DNA from: Flammeovirgaceae bacterium UBA7330
GTDB lineage: Bacteria; Bacteroidota; Bacteroidia; Cytophagales; Cyclobacteriaceae
Assembly: GCA_002471275.1 (NCBI GenBank)
Contig: DKPQ01000025.1
Coordinates: 204,075 to 268,074, forward strand
Reading direction: 5' to 3'
Length of the DNA stretch: 64,000 nucleotides
The position numbers and the translations under genes were made by a program. The notes under the pieces were generated by a model. It was not told where the DNA came from and did not search any database. It saw only the letters and a list, made by a program, of their open reading frames with translations. Shown in pieces: positions 9,567 through 17,913 of this stretch (its first letter is position 1; each line of letters opens with the position of its first letter).

Positions 9567-10445
9567 TTGATAAATAAACTCGTCATAGGTATTCTGAAGC
9601 TTTTATCCAGGTTACCTCTTTCTTTTTGGTATCTGGTGTCTGATGTGCTCTATTTTCCAGCCAAAAGGTTTTATCGCAGGAAAGTAGTACTTGGTAACCT
9701 TAAGAGGGTTTTTCCTGAAAAGAGTGACGATGAGCTCAATAAAATAGCGGATGGTTTTTACAAAAATTTTTGTGATTTAATTGTAGAGATATTCAAATCA
9801 CTTACTATCTCTATGGAAGAAATAAGAGCCAGGTGTGTGGTAGAGAATCCTGAGATGTTTGATCAAAATGGCTGCCCTGATAAGGAGGTCCTGATGTATT
9901 CTATCCACAATGCCAACTGGGAGTGGCTGGCCCTGGGTTTGTCTGCCGGTAGTGAGTATCCATGTAGTCCCATTGTCCAGGTGCAGAGCAGTGATTTTGC
10001 AAATGAATACATGAAAATTATCAGGTCTAGGTTTAAGGGTGTAGCGATTCCAAAGAGTAGTGCAGCGCGATTTATTGTGAGGAACAAAGATCAAAAAATC
10101 AATATTGGCATCCTGGCAGACCAAAGTCCTCCACATAACCAATCCAAACACTGGGTCAACTTTATGGGAGTGGAAACACCGTTTATCAATGGCTTGTCCA
10201 ACTTGCCTTATTTGACTCAATTACCCTGTTATTTTTCACATTTCAGGAGGACCGAAAGAGGTAAGTATTCAATCAAACTGGTGAAATTAGGAGAGCCACC
10301 ATTTGAAAAGGGTGACTTAAGAATTTTGCGAAAGTATGTAATTGAAAGTGAAGCGCTGATCAGGTCAGATCCATCCCAGTATCTTTGGTCTCATAAACGC
10401 TGGAAATACGAAAGGGAGGAAAACGAAGAATTGATTAAATTGTAA
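9567..10445 (+). CDS. Lysophospholipid/lipid A acyltransferase (LpxL/HtrB-like)
   Basis: A 292-residue inner-membrane acyltransferase of the LpxL/HtrB family. It has an N-terminal hydrophobic stretch and the catalytic HX4E motif at H114-NANW-E119. The downstream ILADQSP and WVNFMGVETPFINGL match the family. Enzymes of this type attach secondary acyl chains to lipid A, or in Bacteroidota sometimes to other polar lipids. The start codon is TTG 9567, chosen because MINKLVIGILKLLSRLP is the usual beginning and no ATG precedes it in frame. It is followed 16 bp later by a lipoprotein gene. Confidence 0.85.
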   Translation: MINKLVIGILKLLSRLPLSFWYLVSDVLYFPAKRFYRRKVVLGNLKRVFPEKSDDELNKIADGFYKNFCDLIVEIFKSLTISMEEIRARCVVENPEMFDQNGCPDKEVLMYSIHNANWEWLALGLSAGSEYPCSPIVQVQSSDFANEYMKIIRSRFKGVAIPKSSAARFIVRNKDQKINIGILADQSPPHNQSKHWVNFMGVETPFINGLSNLPYLTQLPCYFSHFRRTERGKYSIKLVKLGEPPFEKGDLRILRKYVIESEALIRSDPSQYLWSHKRWKYEREENEELIKL

Positions 10446-10461
10446 CACAAACAACCTTACT

Positions 10462-11025
10462 ATGAAACTTTACATGCTCATGTTGCTTTCCCTGATCTTT
10501 GTGTATTGTTCATCTGAGATTAGTAAAGAAAAGCGCCACGAAGTAGAAACAATCAACACCAAAGTGCATCACATCGATCTGAATAGGAGGGTAAGTATAG
10601 TGGAAGATGATTTTCATGTAGGAGACTCTATCTATAAGATCAGAGGATATTTCATGGATGAGATGTTGCAAAAGGTGGTAGGGATCCTCCATACACCAGA
10701 ATACGACAGGGACGATTATTTCTATTTTGAAAACCATCACCCCATCTTTTCGGGTCACCTGGTCATTGATAAGAAAAAACAGACAGCAGCAGAATACAAG
10801 TATTATTATAACCATGATGGCTATGTAGACGAGGCTTTGTTTTGGGAGGATCATTATGAATATGGTAAACAATTTCCTCACGAGAAGTTCAGGGAGTTTG
10901 AGCCCGATGTGGATAGCTTAAGGGATGAAGAAGAGCAACGCCTTCAGTTTTTCCTGGAAAAACTAGAAATGGAAGGGTTTGAGATCAGGCACCTGAATGA
11001 AAATCTATCAGCCAATACACAATGA
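10462..11025 (+). CDS. Hypothetical lipoprotein
   Basis: A 187-residue protein with a short hydrophobic leader and a cysteine in a lipobox-like context (SLIFVYCSSE), so it is probably a lipoprotein, although the tyrosine before the cysteine is unusual. The mature part is rich in charged and aromatic residues, including many Tyr, Asp and His between residues 95 and 150. I do not recognise a family. It lies between the acyltransferase and the MazG-like gene and overlaps the latter by 4 bp (ATGA). Confidence 0.6.
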   Translation: MKLYMLMLLSLIFVYCSSEISKEKRHEVETINTKVHHIDLNRRVSIVEDDFHVGDSIYKIRGYFMDEMLQKVVGILHTPEYDRDDYFYFENHHPIFSGHLVIDKKKQTAAEYKYYYNHDGYVDEALFWEDHYEYGKQFPHEKFREFEPDVDSLRDEEEQRLQFFLEKLEMEGFEIRHLNENLSANTQ

Positions 11026-11348
11026 CCTTAGAGGAAGCACAATCCGAGGTAGATCATTGGATCAACACCAAGGGTGTTCGCTATTTCAATGAGCTAACAA
11101 ACATGACTATTCTTACTGAGGAGGTGGGTGAGCTGGCAAGGATCATGGCCAGAAGGTATGGTGAGCAATCTTTTAAAGGGGATGAGTCAGAACTGGATCT
11201 GGATGATGAGATGGCCGACATCCTGTGGGTATTGATTTGTCTGGCCAATCAGACCGGAGTAGATCTGACCGAAGCATTCAAAAAAAATATGGAAAAGAAA
11301 ACAAAAAGAGATGCTTCACGTCACAAGGATAATAAAAAGCTACTTTAA
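11022..11348 (+). CDS. MazG-like nucleotide pyrophosphohydrolase
   Basis: A 108-residue single-domain all-alpha NTP pyrophosphohydrolase. The magnesium-binding residues of the MazG fold are present as EEVGE (about residues 31-35) and DDEMADILW (about 63-71). Such enzymes hydrolyse nucleoside triphosphates to monophosphate and pyrophosphate for house cleaning. The ATG overlaps the upstream lipoprotein stop by 4 bp, and its own stop overlaps the next start by 1 bp (TAATG), so the three genes form one translationally coupled unit. Confidence 0.88.
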   Translation: MTLEEAQSEVDHWINTKGVRYFNELTNMTILTEEVGELARIMARRYGEQSFKGDESELDLDDEMADILWVLICLANQTGVDLTEAFKKNMEKKTKRDASRHKDNKKLL

Positions 11349-11749
11349 TGGATCTTACTACACCCGCATTACTTTTTCCTGCCATTTCTTTACTGCTGCT
11401 GGCTTTTACCAACCGCTTCCTGGCGATTGCTAACATTATCAGGCAGCTTCATAAGTCCTATATGGAAGATCCGCGAAGTATAGTGGAAGGGCAGATAAAA
11501 AATTTGAGGATCAGGTTGTTTCTCATACGGAGGATGCAGATTTTCGGCGTGCTTAGTTTCTTTTTGTGTGTGCTTAGCATGATCTTTATTTACCAGGGGA
11601 ACCAGGAATGGGGAGGTGTCATTTTTGGGGTCTCACTGTTTGCATTGTTACTTTCACTTGCCATCAGTCTGCGGGAGATCCAGCTTTCCACCAAGGCTTT
11701 GGAGATTGAGCTAAGTGATATGGAATTTGATCAGGGGATCAAATTTTAA
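11348..11749 (+). CDS. DUF2721 family membrane protein
   Basis: A 133-residue protein with three hydrophobic segments: residues about 6-28, 58-78 and 84-106. The beginning TPALLFPAISLLLLAFTNRF and the motif NIIRQLH fit DUF2721, a family of small integral membrane proteins without known function. It is last in the three-gene unit with the lipoprotein and MazG-like gene. Confidence 0.8.
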   Translation: MDLTTPALLFPAISLLLLAFTNRFLAIANIIRQLHKSYMEDPRSIVEGQIKNLRIRLFLIRRMQIFGVLSFFLCVLSMIFIYQGNQEWGGVIFGVSLFALLLSLAISLREIQLSTKALEIELSDMEFDQGIKF

Positions 11750-11857
11750 ATTACAACAATTGAAATAGTTTAACTATGAGGGATGGATCGTCCTGGCCCA
11801 CTATTTACATCGTACACTATTCGTGCATATTTGATCCAATGAATCCATTTCTATGGT

Positions 11858-12862
11858 TTATTCCCTGAATTTTTTCAGCAATATTTTAGCTGCAGTTGAA
11901 GCCGGCATATTTTCTTCTCTGACCTGATTTTCAAGTTCACCCATTTTCTGTTTGATTGATGCCGAATGATAGAAATCATACTTGAGTTGAAAATCAATGA
12001 TGTCTTTCATCCATTGGAGATTTTGATTTTGTCGGTTTCTGAGAAAATATCCAACCTTTTTTGTTTGTGATTCATACTTCTCAATCATCTCCCATACTTC
12101 CTCAAGTCCCTCTTTGTATAGCGCACTGCTGGTAAGAACCTGTGGAATCCATCCGGAAGCTGTGGGAGGGAACATATGCAATGCATTGATATAATCCTGT
12201 TTGGTGCGTTGAGCCTTTTTTATGTTTTCTCCATCTGCTTTATTCACCACTATGGCATCAGCCGTCTCCATGATTCCCCGCTTGATCCCTTGCAATTCAT
12301 CTCCCGCGCCTGACAACGTGATCAGGAGAAAGAAATCTACAATTCCTCTTATGGCTACTTCACTTTGGCCTACTCCTACCGTCTCTATTATGATGATATC
12401 AAAACCACACGCTTCGCACAGAAGCATGGTCTCTCGGGTTCTGGAATGCACTCCTCCAAGTGTGTTTCCTGATGGTGAGGGCCGAATGAAAGCATCAGGG
12501 TCATTGGCCAGTTCTTCCATCCGAGTTTTATCACCGAGTATACTTCCTTTCGAGATCTGGCTGGTAGGATCGATGGTCAAAACGGCTACCTTTTTGCCCA
12601 GTGAAGTCAATAGCTTACCAAAAGACTCTATAAAAGTGCTCTTACCCGAACCAGGCACTCCGGTAATCCCAATCCTTAGTGACTTGCCTGTTCGAGGGAG
12701 TAACTGTTCAATCAGGGATTCTGCCAGCTCGTTATCCGCTTGCAGTTTACTTTCAATCAGCGTGATGGCACGACTGAGTATCACCCGGTTTCCACTGATA
12801 ATGCCATTGACATACTCATTAGGTTTCAGTTTTTGCTTCTCGAATTTTTTTTCTTTTAGCAT
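11858..12862 (-). CDS. meaB: Methylmalonyl-CoA mutase-associated GTPase MeaB
   Basis: A 334-residue G3E-type GTPase that protects and reloads B12-dependent methylmalonyl-CoA mutase. Walker A is GITGVPGSGKST, the switch region IIIETVGVGQSE is intact, and the guanine-specificity motif is VVNKADG. The length matches MeaB/ArgK proteins. It lies divergently from the epimerase and mutase genes, with 102 bp between the starts, so the whole methylmalonyl-CoA branch is clustered here but MeaB is transcribed separately. Confidence 0.93.
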   Translation of the reverse strand: MLKEKKFEKQKLKPNEYVNGIISGNRVILSRAITLIESKLQADNELAESLIEQLLPRTGKSLRIGITGVPGSGKSTFIESFGKLLTSLGKKVAVLTIDPTSQISKGSILGDKTRMEELANDPDAFIRPSPSGNTLGGVHSRTRETMLLCEACGFDIIIIETVGVGQSEVAIRGIVDFFLLITLSGAGDELQGIKRGIMETADAIVVNKADGENIKKAQRTKQDYINALHMFPPTASGWIPQVLTSSALYKEGLEEVWEMIEKYESQTKKVGYFLRNRQNQNLQWMKDIIDFQLKYDFYHSASIKQKMGELENQVREENMPASTAAKILLKKFRE

Positions 12863-12964
12863 ATACAGATGTCAACCGGAAGCTTTGTCCGTGATTGCAG
12901 AAAAATCTAATAGCTTTATGTAGACATTTATAACCTTACTAATTTATGCTAAATTATTAGTGAA

Positions 12965-13372
12965 ATGGAATTAAACTTCATCGAACATATTGGGATTGCA
13001 GTTAAAGATTTAGCTTCAGCCATTGGTTATTATGAAAATGTATTGGGCTTAAAATGTTATAAAATCGAGGAAGTCAAAGATCAAAAGGTAAAGACGGCTT
13101 TCTTTAAAGTGGGAGAGACCAAAATTGAGCTATTGGAGACCACAGACCCATCGGGACCAATTGGTAAGTTCATTGAGAAAAGAGGGGAAGGTATCCACCA
13201 CATCGCTTTTGCAGTAGACGATCTGCAAGCTCAATTGAAAGAAGCCAGCCAAAAAGGTGTTGAGCTAATTGATAAACAGCCCAGAAAGGGCGCTGAAGGA
13301 TTGAACATTGCTTTTCTACATCCAAAATCAACGCATGGTACACTAACAGAACTGTGCGAACATGTTGATTGA
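12965..13372 (+). CDS. mce: Methylmalonyl-CoA epimerase
   Basis: A 135-residue vicinal oxygen chelate protein with two beta-alpha-beta-beta-beta modules. It starts LNFIEHIGIAVKDL, contains the metal ligand region KIELLE and a second histidine in GIHHIAFAVDDL, and ends GTLTELCEH. It interconverts the R and S forms of methylmalonyl-CoA. It heads the plus-strand genes mce, mutA and mutB, with 36 bp before mutA. Confidence 0.93.
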   Translation: MELNFIEHIGIAVKDLASAIGYYENVLGLKCYKIEEVKDQKVKTAFFKVGETKIELLETTDPSGPIGKFIEKRGEGIHHIAFAVDDLQAQLKEASQKGVELIDKQPRKGAEGLNIAFLHPKSTHGTLTELCEHVD

Positions 13373-13408
13373 ATGTCTGTTTTTTTTTAAATAAGGGTTT
13401 TTCCAAAT

Positions 13409-14791
13409 ATGAGTGATACCAGCAATATTTTTTCAGGGTTTAAAACACTTTCTAAAGCGGAGTGGAAATCAAATGTTCTGGCTGACCTGAAGGGCGGTGA
13501 CTTTGAGGAACAGTTGGTGTGGAACACCTATGAAGATTTCAAGGTGCAGCCATATTATACCAGGGAAGACCTAAAATCCCCTTCTTTGGTAGATGCCCCT
13601 CGCGATCGTACATGGATTTCTTATCAGGAAATATATGTAGATGATGATGTGCAGGCCAATAAGGAAGCACATGTGGCGATATCATTTGATGTTGGAGGCA
13701 TATTATTTTCCGTAGACAAGCAGGTCAATATTACCCAACTTCTCAAGGGTATTGACGTTAAAAAAATTGATATCTCCTTTACTGGAAGAGAAGCGATTCA
13801 GGTAACAGTTGATTATTTTGATTATTTGTCTACTCAGAATATTTCGCTCGATAAGATAGCCGGATACTGCGATCATGATATACTGAGTAAATGGCTCACT
13901 TCAGGTTCCGAATTGATTTATAAAGGGCTGGTAGATTTGGTGAAGCTATCTTCAAAAGCTCCGGGTTTCAAAGTCATTCACATCCATTCCGGAGATTTTG
14001 TCAATGCAGGCTCCAATTTCACTCAGGAGTTGGCTTTCACCATGAATAAAATGGTTGAGTATATCGACCAATTGACAGAGGCAGGGCTGACCATGAAGGA
14101 AGTGGCGAGCAATATATCCCTGGAAATGGCTATTACAGGCGATTTTTTCTTTGAAATAGCCAAATTTCAAGCTGTTAAGAATTTGTATTTATCCATACTG
14201 AAAGCGTACGGGATTGAGGAAACGAAAATACCTGTAATGGCGTCAAGCAGTTTATGGTCGAAATCGAGGTATGAAATGCATGTCAACATGATAAGAAATA
14301 CTTCTGAAGCCATGTCTGCGATCCTGGGTGGTTGTGATACACTGCTGGTCAAACCAGATGATAGGATTGGCCATCAGACGACTGCATTTAGTGAGAGAAT
14401 AGCAGCCAATATCTCAAATCTCCTTAGGGAAGAGTCGTATCTAGATAAAATAGAAAACCCGGTATCCGGATCTTATTATGTAGAATCATTAACAGGTCTA
14501 TTGATTCATCATGCGCTGGATTTGTTTAAGCAAACAGAAAAAGACGGAGGACTGGTCGCTGGCATCAGGTCAGGGGTGATTCAGAAAAAGATCAATGTGG
14601 TGAGAGAGAAAAAGGTGAAGGATCTGGTTGAGGAGAGATTTATCATGATCGGAACCAATAAATACAGGATGGAAGGAGAGACCATTGAGGTACCTAAAAG
14701 CACCGTCGAGATGCAAATATTGGACGGAAGGCAATTGCTCAACCCTGTGTCATTAGGAGATTTATATGTACAAGAAAAAACTGTTTTGTGA
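13409..14791 (+). CDS. mutA: Methylmalonyl-CoA mutase, small (beta) subunit
   Basis: A 460-residue protein of the methylmalonyl-CoA mutase TIM-barrel family, shorter than the catalytic subunit and without a cobalamin motif at its C terminus, as expected for the non-catalytic small subunit of the heterodimer. Segments such as NMIRNTSEAMSAILGGCDTL and IENPVSGSYYVESLT are characteristic. Its stop overlaps the GTG start of mutB by 4 bp, which fits equal synthesis of the two subunits. Confidence 0.92.
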   Translation: MSDTSNIFSGFKTLSKAEWKSNVLADLKGGDFEEQLVWNTYEDFKVQPYYTREDLKSPSLVDAPRDRTWISYQEIYVDDDVQANKEAHVAISFDVGGILFSVDKQVNITQLLKGIDVKKIDISFTGREAIQVTVDYFDYLSTQNISLDKIAGYCDHDILSKWLTSGSELIYKGLVDLVKLSSKAPGFKVIHIHSGDFVNAGSNFTQELAFTMNKMVEYIDQLTEAGLTMKEVASNISLEMAITGDFFFEIAKFQAVKNLYLSILKAYGIEETKIPVMASSSLWSKSRYEMHVNMIRNTSEAMSAILGGCDTLLVKPDDRIGHQTTAFSERIAANISNLLREESYLDKIENPVSGSYYVESLTGLLIHHALDLFKQTEKDGGLVAGIRSGVIQKKINVVREKKVKDLVEERFIMIGTNKYRMEGETIEVPKSTVEMQILDGRQLLNPVSLGDLYVQEKTVL

Positions 14792-16908
14792 GACCTGACT
14801 TTTCAAATATAGAGGCCCATCAATTTCGTTCAACAGACAGCCGGAACTCGCAAAAAGATTGGTTGTCAGCTGAGAAGATCCCGATCAGGAGGCGCATTTC
14901 AGCTGCTGATCTCAAGGATGTCAGTCATATGGATTTTGGAGCGGGCCAACCTCCTTTTTTAAGAGGGCCCTACAGTACCATGTATGTCATGAAGCCATGG
15001 ACGATCCGCCAGTATGCAGGCTTTTCTTCTGCCGAGGACTCAAATAAATTCTACAGAAAAAACCTGGCGGCCGGACAAAAGGGGCTTTCCGTAGCTTTTG
15101 ACCTGGCGACGCATAGAGGTTACGATTCGGATCATCCCCGAGTAGAGGGAGATGTTGGAAAGGCAGGGGTGGCTATAGATTCTATCCTTGACATGCAGAT
15201 CTTGTTTGATCAGATCCCATTGGAAAAGATGTCCGTTTCCATGACCATGAATGGGGCCGTCATTCCTATAATGGCATTTTATATAGTGGCTGCAGAGGAA
15301 CAGGGTGTCAAAAAAGAGCTATTGAGTGGGACAATACAGAACGACATCCTCAAGGAGTTTATGGTCCGAAATACCTATATCTATCCACCAAAGCCTTCTA
15401 TGAGGATCATTGGTGATATTTTCAGGTACACAAGCCAAAATATGCCCCGGTTCAACTCGATCTCCGTTTCAGGGTATCATATGCAGGAAGCAGGAGCGCC
15501 AGCAGATATTGAGCTCGCCTATACCCTGGCAGATGGTCTGGAATATGTGAGAGCAGGCATTGACGCCGGTTTGAAAATTGATGATTTTGCTCCACGCATC
15601 TCCTTTTTCTGGGGGATTGGAATGAATTATTTCATGGAGATCGCCAAGCTTAGAGCAGGTCGGTTGCTGTGGGCCAGTATCATTCGACAATTTGAGCCCA
15701 AAAATCCTAAGTCTATGGCACTGCGGACACATTCACAAACTTCGGGTTGGAGTCTAAGTGAGCAAGATCCCTACAACAATGTGGCCAGGACTTGTATTGA
15801 GGCCATGGCTGCTGTGTGCGGACATACCCAATCATTACATACCAATGCACTGGATGAAGCCATTGCTTTACCAACTGATTTTTCTGCGCGGATCGCCAGA
15901 AACACTCAGCTCTACCTTCAGAAGGAAACCAATATCACCAGGGTAGTGGATCCTTGGGGAGGATCGCATTATATAGAATATCTCACGGATCAGCTGGTAA
16001 AAAGGGCTACTGAACACATGGATGAGATAGAAGGGATGGGGGGCATGGCCAGAGCCATAGAAAAAGGGCTACCTAAAATGCGAATCGAGGAGGCTGCTGC
16101 ACGAAAGCAGGCCCGTATTGATTCCGGAAAAGACATCCTCGTGGGAGTGAATAAATACCAGGTAGATGAAGAGATCGATTTTGATTTGTTGGAGGTTGAT
16201 AATGTATCTGTAAGGAAATCACAGATTGAGCGACTGGAAAAGCTGAAAAAGGAGCGAGATTCGGAGTCGGTAAACCAGGCGTTATCTGCACTTACAAAAT
16301 GTGCCGAATCCGGAGAGGGTAATCTCTTGGAATTGGCTGTGGAGGCTGCCAGAAAAAGAGCTACTTTAGGTGAGATATCCGATGCTATGGAAAATCATTT
16401 TGGTCGACACAAAGCAGAAGTGAAAACAATTTCAGGAGTATATGGCGGAGAGTCTGCCCAGGATGAAGTTTTTGAAAAGGTGAAGCAACTCACGGATCAG
16501 TTTGATCAGGACATGGGCAGGAGACCCCGTATTATGATCGCCAAGATGGGTCAGGATGGGCATGATAGAGGTGCCAAGGTGGTGGCTAGCTCATATGCTG
16601 ACATGGGCTTTGATGTGGATATGGGCCCATTATTTCAGACTCCGGAAGAAGTAGCCAGGCAAGCTGCTGAAAACGATGTGGATTTTGTAGGAGCATCCTC
16701 ATTGGCAGGTGGGCACAAAACACTTATACCCAAACTGGTCAAAGAACTGAAAGCGCTGGGAAGAGGAGATATACTTGTTTTTGTAGGAGGAGTCATTCCG
16801 CCAAAAGATTACCAGTTTCTTTATGAACAGGGAGTGAGTGAAATCTTCGGGCCGGGATCAAAGATACCTGCTTGTGCGTTGGTGATGTTGGATAAGTTGA
16901 GGGGCTGA
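14788..16908 (+). CDS. mutB: Methylmalonyl-CoA mutase, large catalytic subunit
   Basis: A 706-residue cobalamin enzyme that interconverts succinyl-CoA and R-methylmalonyl-CoA. The barrel part carries GLSVAFDLATHRGYDSDHPR and LRTHSQTSGWSLSEQDPYNN. The C-terminal B12-binding domain has KMGQDGHDRGAKV with the cobalt-ligand histidine at H592, and ends with the GASSLAGGH and FVGGVIP segments. The GTG start at 14788 overlaps mutA (GTGA). With mce and meaB nearby, the set supports conversion of propionyl-CoA or export of succinyl-CoA to propionate; propionyl-CoA carboxylase is not in the window. Confidence 0.95.
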   Translation: MRPDFSNIEAHQFRSTDSRNSQKDWLSAEKIPIRRRISAADLKDVSHMDFGAGQPPFLRGPYSTMYVMKPWTIRQYAGFSSAEDSNKFYRKNLAAGQKGLSVAFDLATHRGYDSDHPRVEGDVGKAGVAIDSILDMQILFDQIPLEKMSVSMTMNGAVIPIMAFYIVAAEEQGVKKELLSGTIQNDILKEFMVRNTYIYPPKPSMRIIGDIFRYTSQNMPRFNSISVSGYHMQEAGAPADIELAYTLADGLEYVRAGIDAGLKIDDFAPRISFFWGIGMNYFMEIAKLRAGRLLWASIIRQFEPKNPKSMALRTHSQTSGWSLSEQDPYNNVARTCIEAMAAVCGHTQSLHTNALDEAIALPTDFSARIARNTQLYLQKETNITRVVDPWGGSHYIEYLTDQLVKRATEHMDEIEGMGGMARAIEKGLPKMRIEEAAARKQARIDSGKDILVGVNKYQVDEEIDFDLLEVDNVSVRKSQIERLEKLKKERDSESVNQALSALTKCAESGEGNLLELAVEAARKRATLGEISDAMENHFGRHKAEVKTISGVYGGESAQDEVFEKVKQLTDQFDQDMGRRPRIMIAKMGQDGHDRGAKVVASSYADMGFDVDMGPLFQTPEEVARQAAENDVDFVGASSLAGGHKTLIPKLVKELKALGRGDILVFVGGVIPPKDYQFLYEQGVSEIFGPGSKIPACALVMLDKLRG

Positions 16909-16927
16909 AAAGCTTTTGTTGAATCTA

Positions 16928-17134
16928 TCAAGCTCCAAGATACTGAAGCCACTCGTAAACAAGAAATGCCGGCCAGACAATGGCTTTGAGTAATCCCAAT
17001 AATCCCATCCAGAAACCTGATGCTGTACTGATATAATAGATGGCTGCTCCAATAAGCCCCATCCCATAGACGGCATTTCCTGAATGACTGTGTATTCCTT
17101 CCGATTTCATGACATATGGATTTGATCTGGCCAA
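16928..17134 (-). CDS. Small conserved membrane protein
   Basis: A 68-residue protein with two hydrophobic segments (GMGLIGAAIYYISTASGFWM and LLGLLKAIVWPAFLVYEWLQ) after a short polar start MARSNPYVMKSEGIHSHSGN. The SEG...H..GN..YG.G.IGA and LKA.VWPAFLVY pattern recurs in small proteins of many bacteria and looks like a real conserved gene, not a shadow. Function unknown. It converges on mutB, 19 bp from its stop. Confidence 0.65.
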   Translation of the reverse strand: MARSNPYVMKSEGIHSHSGNAVYGMGLIGAAIYYISTASGFWMGLLGLLKAIVWPAFLVYEWLQYLGA

Positions 17135-17204
17135 ATATCAAAATGAAACATCAGTATTGAAATGAGGTGGATCAGAATAATAGCTGATAATTTACAATAG
17201 GCAT

Positions 17205-17234
17205 AAAAAAAGCCATTGGCACAACCAATGGCTT
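17205..17234 (-). terminator. Intrinsic terminator of the outer membrane protein gene
   Basis: AGCCATTGG at 17211-17219 pairs exactly with CCAATGGCT at 17225-17233. Read on the minus strand the stem is followed by a run of T. It lies just past the stop of the minus-strand gene at 17256. Confidence 0.8.
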
Positions 17235-17255
17235 CTAATATCATAAAATATTCGA

Positions 17256-17798
17256 TTAGAAAGCGAAACCAAACCCAAGGTTTACAACCAGACCACCAGA
17301 CAGGAATCCCGGAATATCTTCTTCTTCAGAATAACCATCATATTCTACTCTCACCTTTCCGCCACTGCCAACTGCGTATCCAAGCTCTGGTCGGAAATAT
17401 ACGGTATTTCCAAGTTTAGCTCCAAGCTTGAGATTTACAAGGCTAACAGTTGCTTTACCTTCTCCATCACCGTATTGAGGGTCATCATAAGTTCCTTTAA
17501 AGCCAATATTACCATAGCTCACGTGGCCATAGAGTCCCTTTCCTTGATTCATGAAATAATAGTTTGATCCTATTTCTAAATAAGAAAAGCTCACTTTAGC
17601 ACCTGCTGCAGAAAGGGAAAAGTAAGAAAAATCAGCAGTAGGGGCCAGTTTGCCACCTAATATCGGTGTTACATACTCAGCATTCAATCCAACAATATTA
17701 GGGACTCCGAATTTGATCCCTATTCTAAAAGGTTTTTCTTGTGCTTGTCCAGCAAACGCGATGAACAAGGCGGCGCATAAGATTAATAATTTTTTAAT
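17256..17798 (-). CDS. Small outer membrane beta-barrel protein with apparent ATT start
   Basis: A roughly 181-residue exported protein with alternating beta-strand pattern and a terminal strand GLVVNLGFGFAF ending in Phe, typical of an OmpW/OmpX-size barrel. The first ordinary start codon (TTG 17768) would cut the signal peptide in half. Reading upstream in frame gives ATT AAA AAA TTA TTA, hence a complete leader (M)KKLLILCAALFIAFAGQAQ if ATT at 17798 initiates. No ATG, GTG or TTG lies further up in frame before a stop. The coordinates given use the ATT; a base error in the sequence is the main alternative. Function unknown. Confidence 0.65.
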   Translation of the reverse strand: MKKLLILCAALFIAFAGQAQEKPFRIGIKFGVPNIVGLNAEYVTPILGGKLAPTADFSYFSLSAAGAKVSFSYLEIGSNYYFMNQGKGLYGHVSYGNIGFKGTYDDPQYGDGEGKATVSLVNLKLGAKLGNTVYFRPELGYAVGSGGKVRVEYDGYSEEEDIPGFLSGGLVVNLGFGFAF

Positions 17799-17913
17799 TT
17801 TGTGGTTAAATTATGGTTGAAATATAATTATTGGGAGGAAAGATAAGATTTCTGCAATACAAAACACTTATCTTGTAAGATTATTAATTTCATAATTCTT
17901 CTCTAAAGGATAT

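Noticed and set aside
12222..12923. Long plus-strand open frame opposite meaB
   Set aside because: meaB on the minus strand has full family motifs; the opposite frame is Ser/Pro-rich shadow sequence.
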